13,554 nucleotides of DNA from Flavobacteriales bacterium (GTDB taxonomy: Bacteria > Bacteroidota > Bacteroidia > Flavobacteriales > PHOS-HE28), in contig SSGN01000093.1 of NCBI GenBank assembly GCA_008016945.1, forward strand, positions 1 through 13,554. Reading direction: 5' to 3'. The first letter of the stretch is position 1. Every line of letters begins with the position of its first letter. Both the position numbers and the translations under genes were made by a program. This document shows, piece after piece, positions 6,511 through 13,481 of this stretch. The notes under the pieces were generated by a model. It was not told the origin of the DNA. It saw nothing but the letters and a program-made list of their open reading frames with translations, and did not search any database.

Positions 6511-7995
6511 ATGGAACGTACCCCCACCCTGCAGGAGATCCGCGACTTCAAAGGAACCTACCCGAAGCAGCTGCTCCACCTCTTTGGCACCGAGATGTGG
6601 GAGCGGTTCTGCTTCTACGGCCTGCGCGGCATGCTGGCGGTGTTCATGGTCACCGAGCTGGGCCTGGCCGAAAAGGCGGCCAACCTGCAGTACGGGGCCA
6701 TCCAAGCCTTCGTATACGCCTTCACCTTCCTCGGCGGCGTGTTCGCCGACAAGATCCTCGGCTTCCAGAAGTCGCTCGTCTGGGGCGCCGCGCTGATGAT
6801 CATCGGCGGCTTCGTGATCGCTGCCGCCCCCAAGGACTTCTTCTACCTCGGCATCTGCTTCAACATCATCGGCACCGGATTCTTCAAGCCGAACATCAGC
6901 ACCATGGTGGGCCAACTCTACCACGAGGGCGATGCGCGACGCGATGCCGGTTTCGGCCTGTTCTACATGGGCATCAACATCGGCGCCTTCCTGGGTGGTC
7001 TGCTGATGGTGTATGTGGGCAAGGAACACTCCTGGCGCGCCGCCTTCGCCCTGGTGGGTGTGGTGATGATCATCAGCCTGATCAACTTCTTCTTCCGTCG
7101 CAAGAGCCTGGGACCCATCGGGCTGTCACCGCTTAGCCCGAACATGCCTGCGAACAAGCGCAAGCTGTACGAATGGGGCACCTACCTGGGTTCACTGGCC
7201 GTGATCCCGTTCATCCTGTTGATGGTGACCAACACCGCGTACACCGACCTGTTCATGTACATCGTGGGGCCGCTGACGCTGATCTACCTGGCTTGGGAGA
7301 TGCGCACCTTCAGCCGGGCGGAGAACCTGAAGCTGGGCGCGGCCCTGATCTTCATCTTCTTCAGCGTGTTCTTCTGGGCCTTCTTCGAGCAGAGTGGGGG
7401 CAGCCTGAGCCTCTTCGCCTTGAACAACCTGCGCCCAAGCCTATTCGGCTTCTCGGTGGACACCAACAGCGTGAACAACGCGGCCAACTCGCTCTTCGTG
7501 ATCGCCTTCAGTGCGTTGGCAGGCCTGTTCTGGCTGTGGCTGAGCAAGCGCAAAGCCGAACCGAACAGCGTGGTGAAGTTCGGCCTGGGCTTCGTATTCC
7601 TGGCCGGGGGCTTCTACATCTTCAAGAGCACTCTGGGCCTGGCCGATGAGAACGGCATCACCAGCACGGAGGTGTTCACCTTCGCCTGGTTCGTGATCAC
7701 CTTCGGCGAACTGTGCCTATCGCCCATCGGCCTGTCGTTGATGACCAAGCTGAGCCCTGTGCGCATACAAGGCCTGATGATGGGCATGTGGTTCCTGGCC
7801 AGTGCTTACGGGCAGTACGCCGCCGGGCTGCTGGGCGCGGGCATGAGCGCCGAGGACCCCAACGCCAGCAACTACGATAAGTTGGTGCTGTACACCGAGG
7901 GTTACGGCCAACTGGGTCTCTACGCCCTCATCGCCGGTGGAGCCTTGATCCTGCTGTCGCCGCTGGTGCGAAGAATGATGCAGGAAGTGAAATGA
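6511..7995 (+). CDS. POT-family proton-coupled peptide transporter (third of three)
   Basis: This peptide/proton symporter has 494 residues. The motifs are EMWERFCFYG (Glu28, Glu31, Arg32, with Phe replacing the first Tyr of the common YY), GTGFFKPNIS with Lys126, FYMGINIGA from residue 151, FWAFFEQSGGS with Glu293 in helix 7, and FGELCLSPIG with Glu400. The ATG at 6511 is chosen because it lies 17 bases after the previous stop; the longer in-frame reading from 6370 would run inside the preceding gene and adds no family sequence. The helix 7 to 8 loop is short, as in the first copy, and the helix 7 acid is retained. It is the last member of the likely transporter operon. The next gene starts 51 bases later with its own weak promoter-like box. 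Confidence 0.96.
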   Translation: MERTPTLQEIRDFKGTYPKQLLHLFGTEMWERFCFYGLRGMLAVFMVTELGLAEKAANLQYGAIQAFVYAFTFLGGVFADKILGFQKSLVWGAALMIIGGFVIAAAPKDFFYLGICFNIIGTGFFKPNISTMVGQLYHEGDARRDAGFGLFYMGINIGAFLGGLLMVYVGKEHSWRAAFALVGVVMIISLINFFFRRKSLGPIGLSPLSPNMPANKRKLYEWGTYLGSLAVIPFILLMVTNTAYTDLFMYIVGPLTLIYLAWEMRTFSRAENLKLGAALIFIFFSVFFWAFFEQSGGSLSLFALNNLRPSLFGFSVDTNSVNNAANSLFVIAFSALAGLFWLWLSKRKAEPNSVVKFGLGFVFLAGGFYIFKSTLGLADENGITSTEVFTFAWFVITFGELCLSPIGLSLMTKLSPVRIQGLMMGMWFLASAYGQYAAGLLGAGMSAEDPNASNYDKLVLYTEGYGQLGLYALIAGGALILLSPLVRRMMQEVK

Positions 7996-8018
7996 CCACC
8001 AACCCGGCACGGTCGTTG

Positions 8019-8026
8019 TAGCTTAC
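8019..8026 (+). promoter_or_regulatory. Weak -7-like box before the thioredoxin-fold gene
   Basis: TAGCTTAC lies 20 bases before the ATG at 8047, the same distance as other boxes here. It lacks the final G of the Bacteroidota consensus and a correctly spaced -33 TTG. Read-through from the transporter operon is equally possible. Confidence 0.25.
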
Positions 8027-8046
8027 GCCCGCATCCTTCCCTACCC

Positions 8047-8616
8047 ATGCGCACCCTCCTGCTCAGCCTGGCCTTCGCCCCCCTGTACCTGGCCGCACAG
8101 ACCCCCGCCTCCACCGAAGCGAAAGGCGGCATCCACTGGCTCACCATCGAAGAGGCCCAGGCCCAGGCGAAGAAAGCGCCCAAGCCGCTGATGATCGATG
8201 TGTACACCACCTGGTGCGGCCCCTGTAAGATGTTGGACGCGAAGACCTTCCACGACCCGCGCTTGGCCGAGTACGTGAACAAGAACTTCTACCCCGTTAA
8301 GTTCAACGCCGAGAGCGGCACACCGGTCACCTTCAAAGGGCAGAAGTTGGAGAACCCCGAGTTCAACCCCAGCCAAGTGGGGGGGCGCAACGGTACGCAC
8401 CAGCTCACCTACATGATCGCCAATGTGCAAGGGCGCATCGCCTACCCCACCGTGGTGTACCTGGATAGCGACCTGAACGTGCTGGCACCGGTGCAAGGGT
8501 ACATGACCCCGGACCAGATGGAGCCCATCCTGCACTTCTTTGGGGGCGGCCATTACAAGGCGAAGGACTACCAGACCTTCATGGGCGATTTCAAGCCCAA
8601 GTGGGGGGCTCAGTGA
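8047..8616 (+). CDS. Exported thioredoxin-fold protein
   Basis: This 189-residue thioredoxin-family protein probably acts as a periplasmic thiol-disulfide oxidoreductase. An N-terminal signal peptide (MRTLLLSLAFAPLYLAAQ) precedes the fold, with likely cleavage near residue 18. The active site is WCGPCK (Cys57, Cys60) after the strand PLMIDVYTT, and the cis-proline loop is AYPTVVYLD (Pro134). Between them is an insertion of about 35 residues (about 88-122) without a clear match. This layout resembles the thioredoxin_7-type proteins common in Bacteroidota rather than cytoplasmic TrxA, which is shorter and lacks a signal. The redox partner is unknown, and nothing in the neighbouring genes identifies a substrate. 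It follows the peptide transporters by 51 bases but is probably functionally separate. Confidence 0.88.
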   Translation: MRTLLLSLAFAPLYLAAQTPASTEAKGGIHWLTIEEAQAQAKKAPKPLMIDVYTTWCGPCKMLDAKTFHDPRLAEYVNKNFYPVKFNAESGTPVTFKGQKLENPEFNPSQVGGRNGTHQLTYMIANVQGRIAYPTVVYLDSDLNVLAPVQGYMTPDQMEPILHFFGGGHYKAKDYQTFMGDFKPKWGAQ

Positions 8617-8757
8617 GTTGGGCCGCAAGACCCGGGATCGCGTGAGTCGTCCTGCCGTGATGGGGCCGCAGGTCCTTTCCGAACACACGCCACCACGACC
8701 TCCCGACCGGTTTTCCACGATCAGGAAGGGCCCGAAGACCGCAGGTTTAGCCACTTC

Positions 8758-8799
8758 TTTGAACATCACCTAAGCGGGGTATGTTCTTTGCTACCTTAG
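8758..8799 (+). promoter_or_regulatory. Promoter region of citrate synthase
   Basis: TTTG (8758-8761), an 18-base gap, then TATGTTCT (8780-8787) gives a plausible -33/-7 pair. A second box, TACCTTAG (8792-8799), lies 12 bases further on and matches the motif seen before other genes, but has no spaced -33 element. The ATG is at 8842. The rest of the 8617-8841 gap shows no convincing gene or hairpin; a short GGGCCGCA direct repeat near 8620 and 8663 is probably chance. Confidence 0.5.
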
Positions 8800-8841
8800 C
8801 GGCCGTTCCAAAAGACCCCCCCCTCAAGACCCCGTTGGCAG

Positions 8842-10131
8842 ATGAGCGAGAAGGCGCAGATCATCCTGGATGGCAAGACGTACGAGTTTCCTGTGACCGT
8901 TGGCAGCGAAGGCGAAAAGGCCATCGACATCAGCAAGCTTCGTGACCAGACGGGTTACATCACCCTGGACTTCGGCTACAAGAACACAGGAGCCACCACC
9001 AGTGCCATCACCTTCTTGGATGGCGAAGAAGGCATCCTGCGGTACCGGGGGTACCCCATCGAACAATTGGCCGAGCGTTCGAGCTTCTTGGAGGTGGCCT
9101 ACCTGCTGCTCTTCAGCGAATTGCCCACGGCGAAGGAGCTGACCGACTTCGAGAACCAGATCCGTTACCACAGCCTGGTACACGAGGACATGAAGCACTT
9201 CTTCGAGTTCTTCCCGAGCAACGCCCACCCCATGGGTATCCTCTCGGCGATGGTGAACTCGCTGAGCACCTTCTATCCGAAGAGCCAGGATCCGCACCGG
9301 TCCATGAACGACCAGATGCGTACCGTGATCCGCCTGATCGCCAAGATGCCCACCCTGGCGGCCATCAGCTACAAGAACAACCTGGGGCACCCGTACATGT
9401 ACCCGGACAACAAGCTGGGCTACGTGGAGAACTTCCTGCACATGATGTACGGCCTGCCCACCGAGCCCTACAAGGCCGATCCGGTGGTGGTGGACGCGCT
9501 GAACAAGCTGCTGATCCTGCATGCGGACCATGAGCAGAACTGCAGCGCCAGCACCGTACGCATGGTGGGTAGCAGCCAGGCCAACCTGTACAGCGCGGTG
9601 AGCGCGGGCATCGCGGCCCTCTGGGGCCCCCTGCACGGCGGTGCCAACCAGGAGGTGATCGAGATGCTGGAGACCATCCGCAACGATGGCGGCGACATCC
9701 AGAAGTGGGTGAACAAGGCCAAGGACAAGAACGATCCGTTCCGCCTCTTCGGTTTCGGCCATCGGGTGTACAAGAACTTCGATCCCCGGGCCACCATCAT
9801 CAAGAAGGCGTGCGACGATGTGCTGAAGAAGCTCGGGGTGAACGACCCGGTATTGGACATCGCCCGTCAGTTGGAGGAGATCGCGTTGAAGGATGACTAC
9901 TTCATCGAGCGCAAGCTGTACCCCAACGTGGACTTCTACAGCGGCATCATCTACCGCGCCATCGGCATCCCCACCCGCATGTTCACGGTGATGTTCGCCC
10001 TGGGCCGCCTGCCGGGCTGGGTGGCACAATGGAAGGAGATGGTGCAGAACAAGGAGCCCATCGGCCGTCCGCGCCAGATCTACACCGGCGCCACCAAGCG
10101 CGACTATGTGGACCTGAAGGACCGCGGCTGA
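8842..10131 (+). CDS. gltA: Citrate synthase (type II, GltA-like)
   Basis: It condenses acetyl-CoA with oxaloacetate to citrate, the entry step of the TCA cycle, in the cytoplasm. The 429-residue length matches hexameric Gram-negative enzymes. Conserved blocks appear in order: GILRYRGYPIEQLA near residue 64, LHADHEQNCSAST (His227, His230), GPLHGGANQ with catalytic His265, GFGHRVYKNFDPRA with His307, and NVDFYSG with catalytic Asp364, followed by the C-terminal ARG-type segment GRPRQIYTG (about 408-416). All expected active-site residues are intact. The roughly 35-residue N-terminal strand region (AQIILDGKTYEFPV) also fits the type II family. The gene stands alone, with a promoter candidate upstream and a strong hairpin 19 bases after its stop, so it is probably monocistronic. 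Confidence 0.98.
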   Translation: MSEKAQIILDGKTYEFPVTVGSEGEKAIDISKLRDQTGYITLDFGYKNTGATTSAITFLDGEEGILRYRGYPIEQLAERSSFLEVAYLLLFSELPTAKELTDFENQIRYHSLVHEDMKHFFEFFPSNAHPMGILSAMVNSLSTFYPKSQDPHRSMNDQMRTVIRLIAKMPTLAAISYKNNLGHPYMYPDNKLGYVENFLHMMYGLPTEPYKADPVVVDALNKLLILHADHEQNCSASTVRMVGSSQANLYSAVSAGIAALWGPLHGGANQEVIEMLETIRNDGGDIQKWVNKAKDKNDPFRLFGFGHRVYKNFDPRATIIKKACDDVLKKLGVNDPVLDIARQLEEIALKDDYFIERKLYPNVDFYSGIIYRAIGIPTRMFTVMFALGRLPGWVAQWKEMVQNKEPIGRPRQIYTGATKRDYVDLKDRG

Positions 10132-10150
10132 GCGATCCGCCGATCAACAG

Positions 10151-10188
10151 CAAGGGGTGCCGGGGTCAAACGACCGAGGCACCCCTTG
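10151..10188 (+). terminator. Strong hairpin terminator after gltA
   Basis: CAAGGGGTGCC (10151-10161) pairs perfectly over 11 bases with GGCACCCCTTG (10178-10188). The loop can add a small GGTC/GACC stem. It begins 19 bases after the stop codon. No clear T-run follows, so it may work as an mRNA 3'-end stabiliser as well as a terminator. Confidence 0.65.
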
Positions 10189-10203
10189 TGGCTTGATGAC
10201 GCC

Positions 10204-10228
10204 CGTGGGCCTCCGATAGGGCCCCACG
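10204..10228 (+). other. Second hairpin in the gltA downstream gap
   Basis: CGTGGG (10204-10209) pairs with CCCACG (10223-10228), and CC pairs with GG inside after one bulged base, around an 8-base loop. It lies 16 bases after the gltA terminator hairpin and before the next promoter-like box. Function is unknown; it may be part of a two-hairpin 3' end. Confidence 0.35.
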
Positions 10229-10312
10229 CCGCTGGAACAAACCCGGCGGCACTGCTCCCGGACCACGGCCTCACCCCAGATGCTGGTCACGCTCCTCTTC
10301 CACGGAAGCGTT

Positions 10313-10320
10313 TACCTTCG
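10313..10320 (+). promoter_or_regulatory. Putative -7 box of the small membrane protein/Usp/protease operon
   Basis: TACCTTCG lies 25 bases before the ATG at 10346 and resembles the other TAnCTTnG boxes in the window. No spaced -33 TTG is seen. It would be internal to a longer reading frame from 10280, which supports the later start. Confidence 0.4.
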
Positions 10321-10345
10321 CACGGACGAATCCGAACGCATCATC

Positions 10346-10567
10346 ATGAAAAAGCTCATCGGTCTTGGCCTGTGGTTGCTGGCCCTGCTCATCCCCTTCC
10401 GCTTCGCGATCCTTGACACCGAGGACCTGCTGCAACCGGATGGCTCGATCAACAACATGAAAGGCCTGATCAGCTTCCTGGTGATGATCGCGTTGATCTT
10501 CACCGGATACGCCCTGGTGGATTCGGCCGACGCGAGGCCCAGCGGATCCGACGCCGCCAAGCACTGA
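10346..10567 (+). CDS. Small two-helix membrane protein of unknown function
   Basis: This 73-residue protein was not recognised as a named family. It begins MKKLIGLGLWLLALLIPFRF, a hydrophobic helix at about residues 3-20. A polar stretch with DTEDLLQPDG (about 24-33) follows, then a second helix at about 41-59 (LISFLVMIALIFTGYALV) and a short polar tail. The ATG at 10346 is preferred to an upstream ATG at 10280 because it is preceded by a promoter-like box and starts with a typical Lys-Lys-hydrophobic sequence. It lies 24 bases before the universal stress protein gene and is probably the first gene of that operon. A regulatory or substrate role towards the downstream membrane protease is possible but purely inferred from context. 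Confidence 0.72.
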   Translation: MKKLIGLGLWLLALLIPFRFAILDTEDLLQPDGSINNMKGLISFLVMIALIFTGYALVDSADARPSGSDAAKH

Positions 10568-10591
10568 CCCCGACCCCAGAACAGGCCGACC

Positions 10592-11410
10592 ATGGCCCAC
10601 GTCCTGATCGCCACCGACATGAGCGCCAACGCGCTCAACGCCGCCATCTATGGCATCCGGCTCTATGGCACGGAAGGCAACCGGTTCACGTTGTTGAACA
10701 CGTTCCGTTCACCGCCCACGAGCACGGACCTGCCGGTGATGCCCGACCCCACGGCACAGCTCTCCGTGGAGGGTCTCGAAAGCTTCGCGGGGCAACTGCT
10801 GGAACAGCTGCCCGAACCCACGCCGGACCTGGCCACCATCTCGGCCTACGGGGCGTTGAGCCAGGTGCTCCAGGAGATGTGCGAAGGCCCTGAGCCACCG
10901 GACCTGGTGGTGATGGGCACACATGGCACGTCGGGCTTGGAGCGGCTATTGATGGGCAGTACCACCGCCTCGGTGATCCGCAACGTGGCCCTTCCCGTGC
11001 TGGCGGTACCTGCCGCGGCAACCTATCAGGATCCGGAACGGATCGTCCTGGCCGATGATGGTGGCCCGGTGGACCGCAGTACCTTGAAAGTGCTGTTGGA
11101 CATCGCACGTTGGTCGCGCTCCGAAGTGATGATCGTGCACGTGGTACCCGAAGGGCGCGACGCGGAAGAGACCTTCGGTGGCGAATACGACAAGTTGCTC
11201 GGTGCCATACCTCACACCTTCCACAGTGTGAGCGGCGACGATGTGTTGGTTGCGTTGAACGACCTGGCGAACCAGCGCGACACGGACCTGGCCGTGGTGG
11301 TGCACCGGCATCGCGGGCGCATCGAGCAGCTCTTCCACCGCAGTGTTTCCACGGAACTGGCGTTGCACACGCACACCCCGCTGCTGATCCTTCAGCAAGC
11401 CAGCCATTGA
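10592..11410 (+). CDS. Tandem-domain universal stress protein (UspA family)
   Basis: This 272-residue cytoplasmic protein has two Usp folds, a common arrangement in Bacteroidota. Domain 1 (about 2-140) starts HVLIATDMSANA and carries a full nucleotide-binding signature, Gly109-x2-Gly112-x9-Gly122-Ser123, so ATP binding is expected. Domain 2 (about 148-268) starts RIVLADDGGPV and ends with the strand TPLLILQQ. Its corresponding loop (VHRHRGRIEQLFHRSVS) lacks the glycines, so this half has probably lost nucleotide binding. Usp proteins help survival under starvation, redox or energy stress; the specific signal here is unknown. The next gene begins 8 bases after the stop, or overlaps it if a TTG at 11407 is used, which indicates translational coupling with the membrane protease. 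Confidence 0.93.
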   Translation: MAHVLIATDMSANALNAAIYGIRLYGTEGNRFTLLNTFRSPPTSTDLPVMPDPTAQLSVEGLESFAGQLLEQLPEPTPDLATISAYGALSQVLQEMCEGPEPPDLVVMGTHGTSGLERLLMGSTTASVIRNVALPVLAVPAAATYQDPERIVLADDGGPVDRSTLKVLLDIARWSRSEVMIVHVVPEGRDAEETFGGEYDKLLGAIPHTFHSVSGDDVLVALNDLANQRDTDLAVVVHRHRGRIEQLFHRSVSTELALHTHTPLLILQQASH

Positions 11411-11418
11411 GCGCGCTG

Positions 11419-12513
11419 ATGCGTGGAGGATTACCGCTCTTCAGCTTCAAGGGGATCAAGGTGTTCCTGCACTGGACCTTCGCCCTGTTGCCGGCCTATA
11501 TCGCCATCATGGGGGTGTCCGATGGCGGTTCCTGGCACGACATCCTCACCGAGATCGGCTACGTGCTCATCGTGTTCGCTTGCGTGGTGCTGCACGAATT
11601 CGGCCATGCCCTCACCGCCCAGCGGTTCGGGGTGCGCACACGCGACATCACCATACTTCCGATCGGCGGTGTGGCCAGCCTGGAGCGCATGCCCGAGGAT
11701 CCGAAACAGGAGTTCTGGATCACCGTGGCGGGCCCGATGGTCAACCTGGTTATCGCCGGCATCGCCTTCATCGCCCTGGCCACCTCCGGCGTGGACTTGC
11801 TCACCACCGATCTGCTCAACGACCTGGAAGGCTGGACCGGCCTGCTCACCTTCCTCCTGGCGGCCAACCTCAGCCTGTTCCTCTTCAACCTCATCCCCGC
11901 CTTCCCCATGGACGGTGGGCGCATCCTCCGTTCTGCTCTGGGGATGTGGCTGCCACGCGAGAAAGCCACGCGCATCGCCACCTCGATCGGTCGCGTACTG
12001 GCCCTATGCTTCGTGGTCTACGGTCTGTACAGTGGCGCCTTCACTCTGGCGATCATCGGCGTGTTCATCTTCATGGCGGCCGGCAGCGAAGCACGCATGG
12101 TGCAGCAGAAAGCCAATGTGTTGGCCTTGCGCGTGGGCCAATGTGTTCGAAGGGATCTCATCCGGATGGCTCCCTCGGCCACCGTACAGGATGCATGGAA
12201 CGCCATGACCTTGGTTGACCACCACGTGGTGGTAGTAGTGGACCAAGGGCTGTACCGCGGTCTGGTACTGAAAGAGGACCTGCGCGCGGCCCTGGCACAA
12301 GGATCGGCCACGGCACCCATCGCACATCTGACACAGCATGTGCCGAGCGTGGAACCGGAGCAACCGGCCATGGTCGCTTATCAACGCATGGTCCACGAAG
12401 GCCATGGGGCCATGGTCTCGACCGATCAGATCCACGGGCTCGGTGTGGTGCTACGCCTGGACCTGGAGAAAGCCCTGGGGGCGATCGGCCCGACGGCTCC
12501 GGCACCACGGTGA
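11419..12513 (+). CDS. Site-2-type intramembrane metalloprotease with CBS domains (M50 family)
   Basis: This zinc protease cleaves substrates inside the membrane. In 364 residues it shows the zinc site HEFGH (His59, Glu60, His63) in a hydrophobic helix, the family stretch ILPIGGVASLERMPEDP (about 79-95), AGPMVNL (104-110), and the third ligand region NLIPAFPMDGGR with Asp165. About six hydrophobic segments cover residues 15-220. The tail (about 238-350) looks like two divergent CBS domains (VGQCVRRDLIRMAPSATVQD and a weaker second half), as in SpoIVFB/Rip3-like proteases, where CBS domains sense adenine nucleotides. The ATG at 11419 is chosen because family homology starts there; a TTG at 11407 would add four residues. 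It is coupled to the Usp gene upstream. The substrate is unknown. Confidence 0.93.
   Translation: MRGGLPLFSFKGIKVFLHWTFALLPAYIAIMGVSDGGSWHDILTEIGYVLIVFACVVLHEFGHALTAQRFGVRTRDITILPIGGVASLERMPEDPKQEFWITVAGPMVNLVIAGIAFIALATSGVDLLTTDLLNDLEGWTGLLTFLLAANLSLFLFNLIPAFPMDGGRILRSALGMWLPREKATRIATSIGRVLALCFVVYGLYSGAFTLAIIGVFIFMAAGSEARMVQQKANVLALRVGQCVRRDLIRMAPSATVQDAWNAMTLVDHHVVVVVDQGLYRGLVLKEDLRAALAQGSATAPIAHLTQHVPSVEPEQPAMVAYQRMVHEGHGAMVSTDQIHGLGVVLRLDLEKALGAIGPTAPAPR
12209..12248 (+). repeat. Nested inverted repeat within the protease CBS-coding region
   Basis: A perfect 16-bp palindrome (ACCACCACGTGGTGGT, 12218-12233) sits inside an outer 7-bp inverted repeat (CCTTGGT 12209-12215 with ACCAAGG 12242-12248). 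It encodes the valine- and His-rich strand LVDHHVVVVVDQG. Coding constraint may explain it; a regulatory hairpin or protein-binding site is possible. Confidence 0.45.
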
Positions 12514-12535
12514 ACACGGGTGGCCCGCGGTGTTC
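12512..12535. terminator. Possible bidirectional terminator between convergent genes
   Basis: GAACAC (12512-12517) pairs with GTGTTC (12530-12535), with an inner GGG-TGG-CCC hairpin. The structure spans the 27-base gap between the protease stop and the convergent DUF5777-type gene and overlaps the protease stop codon. No T-tract is present on either strand. Confidence 0.4.
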
Positions 12536-12540
12536 CGGTC

Positions 12541-13443
12541 CTACTCCACCGGCTTCTTCTTCGGGTCGTACAGGGTGAACACACGGGAGATGTTGAATCC
12601 GAAATGGATATCACCATCGCCCCATCTTCCGGTGGTCTCCGTGATATAGGCTCGCTCGAACATGCCGGTGCTGTTGGTGAAATGCAGCTGGAAGACGTGT
12701 CCGCCGGTCTCGATATCGAAACCCACCGAGAGTGAATTGGTGAACAGCGGCACATCGTCGCGCATCACGTGGAAGTACTCCCCATTGATGGCGAGTCGTT
12801 TGGACAACTTGGCCCGTGCTCCGACACCAACATGGAACAGGTCGTTCGGATCGTCCGCTGCCTCCACCAGGTTACGGTGCACCACCCCGGGCGTGACCTG
12901 CACGGAGAACCCGTCGCTGAACTTCCGCCCCACCACCATCTGCCAGGAATAGGTAAGCCGGTGCGTGAAGTGGTCTTCGCGCCCCGGGCCGTACCACGGC
13001 ACCTCGGTGGCCCGCGCCGTGGTGAGTGACGAGGCCGCCACGACCGCCAGGGTGATGGGCATGCCACACCCCTCATCGCACTGCCTCAACACCTTGAACT
13101 TGGCGAACCCGTCCACGGTCTTCTGGTATCCGCTGCGTCCCACGCCCACCATCAACCGATCGGTGATGCCCATGTCCACGCCAAGGCGCACATCGGCATT
13201 GTCCAGACCGAAGAACTCGTTCACCCCACCGCTCAGGAAACCGAACCGGTGGTTGATGCGCATGTCCAACACCCCGGCCGCCGTGTTCTCCAGGCTATGG
13301 CCGTTGATGACACGCGACGTCTTGAAGCTCGCATTGGTATGAACCACGCTGGTTTCCGTGGCACCCAGCAACTCCAGCAGATCCTCTTGGGCACAAGCCG
13401 GAGCGGCAAACAGGACGGAGGTGAACAGCAGGCATCGGTTCAT
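12541..13443 (-). CDS. DUF5777-type exported beta-barrel-like protein
   Basis: This 300-residue protein has a signal peptide (MNRCLLFTSVLFAAPACAQ) and then alternating amphipathic strands typical of an outer-membrane barrel. It reads as a DUF5777 member: NTAAGVLDMRINHRFGFLSGG near the start, then NEFFGLDNADVRLGVDMGITDRLMVGVG, and further beta-strands up to the C-terminal FGFNISRVFTLYDP. The ATG at 13443 gives a clean signal sequence; an in-frame extension to 13485 adds residues unlike a leader. A YceI-type reading frame ends 38 bases upstream on the same strand, suggesting a two-gene operon. YceI proteins bind isoprenoid-like lipids in the periplasm, so a shared envelope role is plausible. 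The biochemical function of DUF5777 is not known to me. Confidence 0.85.
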   Translation of the reverse strand: MNRCLLFTSVLFAAPACAQEDLLELLGATETSVVHTNASFKTSRVINGHSLENTAAGVLDMRINHRFGFLSGGVNEFFGLDNADVRLGVDMGITDRLMVGVGRSGYQKTVDGFAKFKVLRQCDEGCGMPITLAVVAASSLTTARATEVPWYGPGREDHFTHRLTYSWQMVVGRKFSDGFSVQVTPGVVHRNLVEAADDPNDLFHVGVGARAKLSKRLAINGEYFHVMRDDVPLFTNSLSVGFDIETGGHVFQLHFTNSTGMFERAYITETTGRWGDGDIHFGFNISRVFTLYDPKKKPVE

Positions 13444-13481
13444 GCGCAAGGAAAAGAAAGGCGAGGATCCACGCACGTGTC

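Noticed and set aside
8617..8757. Possible hairpin (CCTGC/GCAGG) and short direct repeats after the thioredoxin-fold gene
   Set aside because: The stem is only 5 bp with a long loop and the repeats are under 10 bases, so chance is sufficient in GC-rich sequence.
8824..10029. 401-codon minus-strand open frame opposite citrate synthase
   Set aside because: It mirrors the strongly conserved gltA gene and has antisense-type composition.
10121..10146. GCGATCCGC stretch near the gltA stop resembling the REP core
   Set aside because: It lacks the second GATC arm and the GGGAGC foot, so it does not form the REP hairpin.
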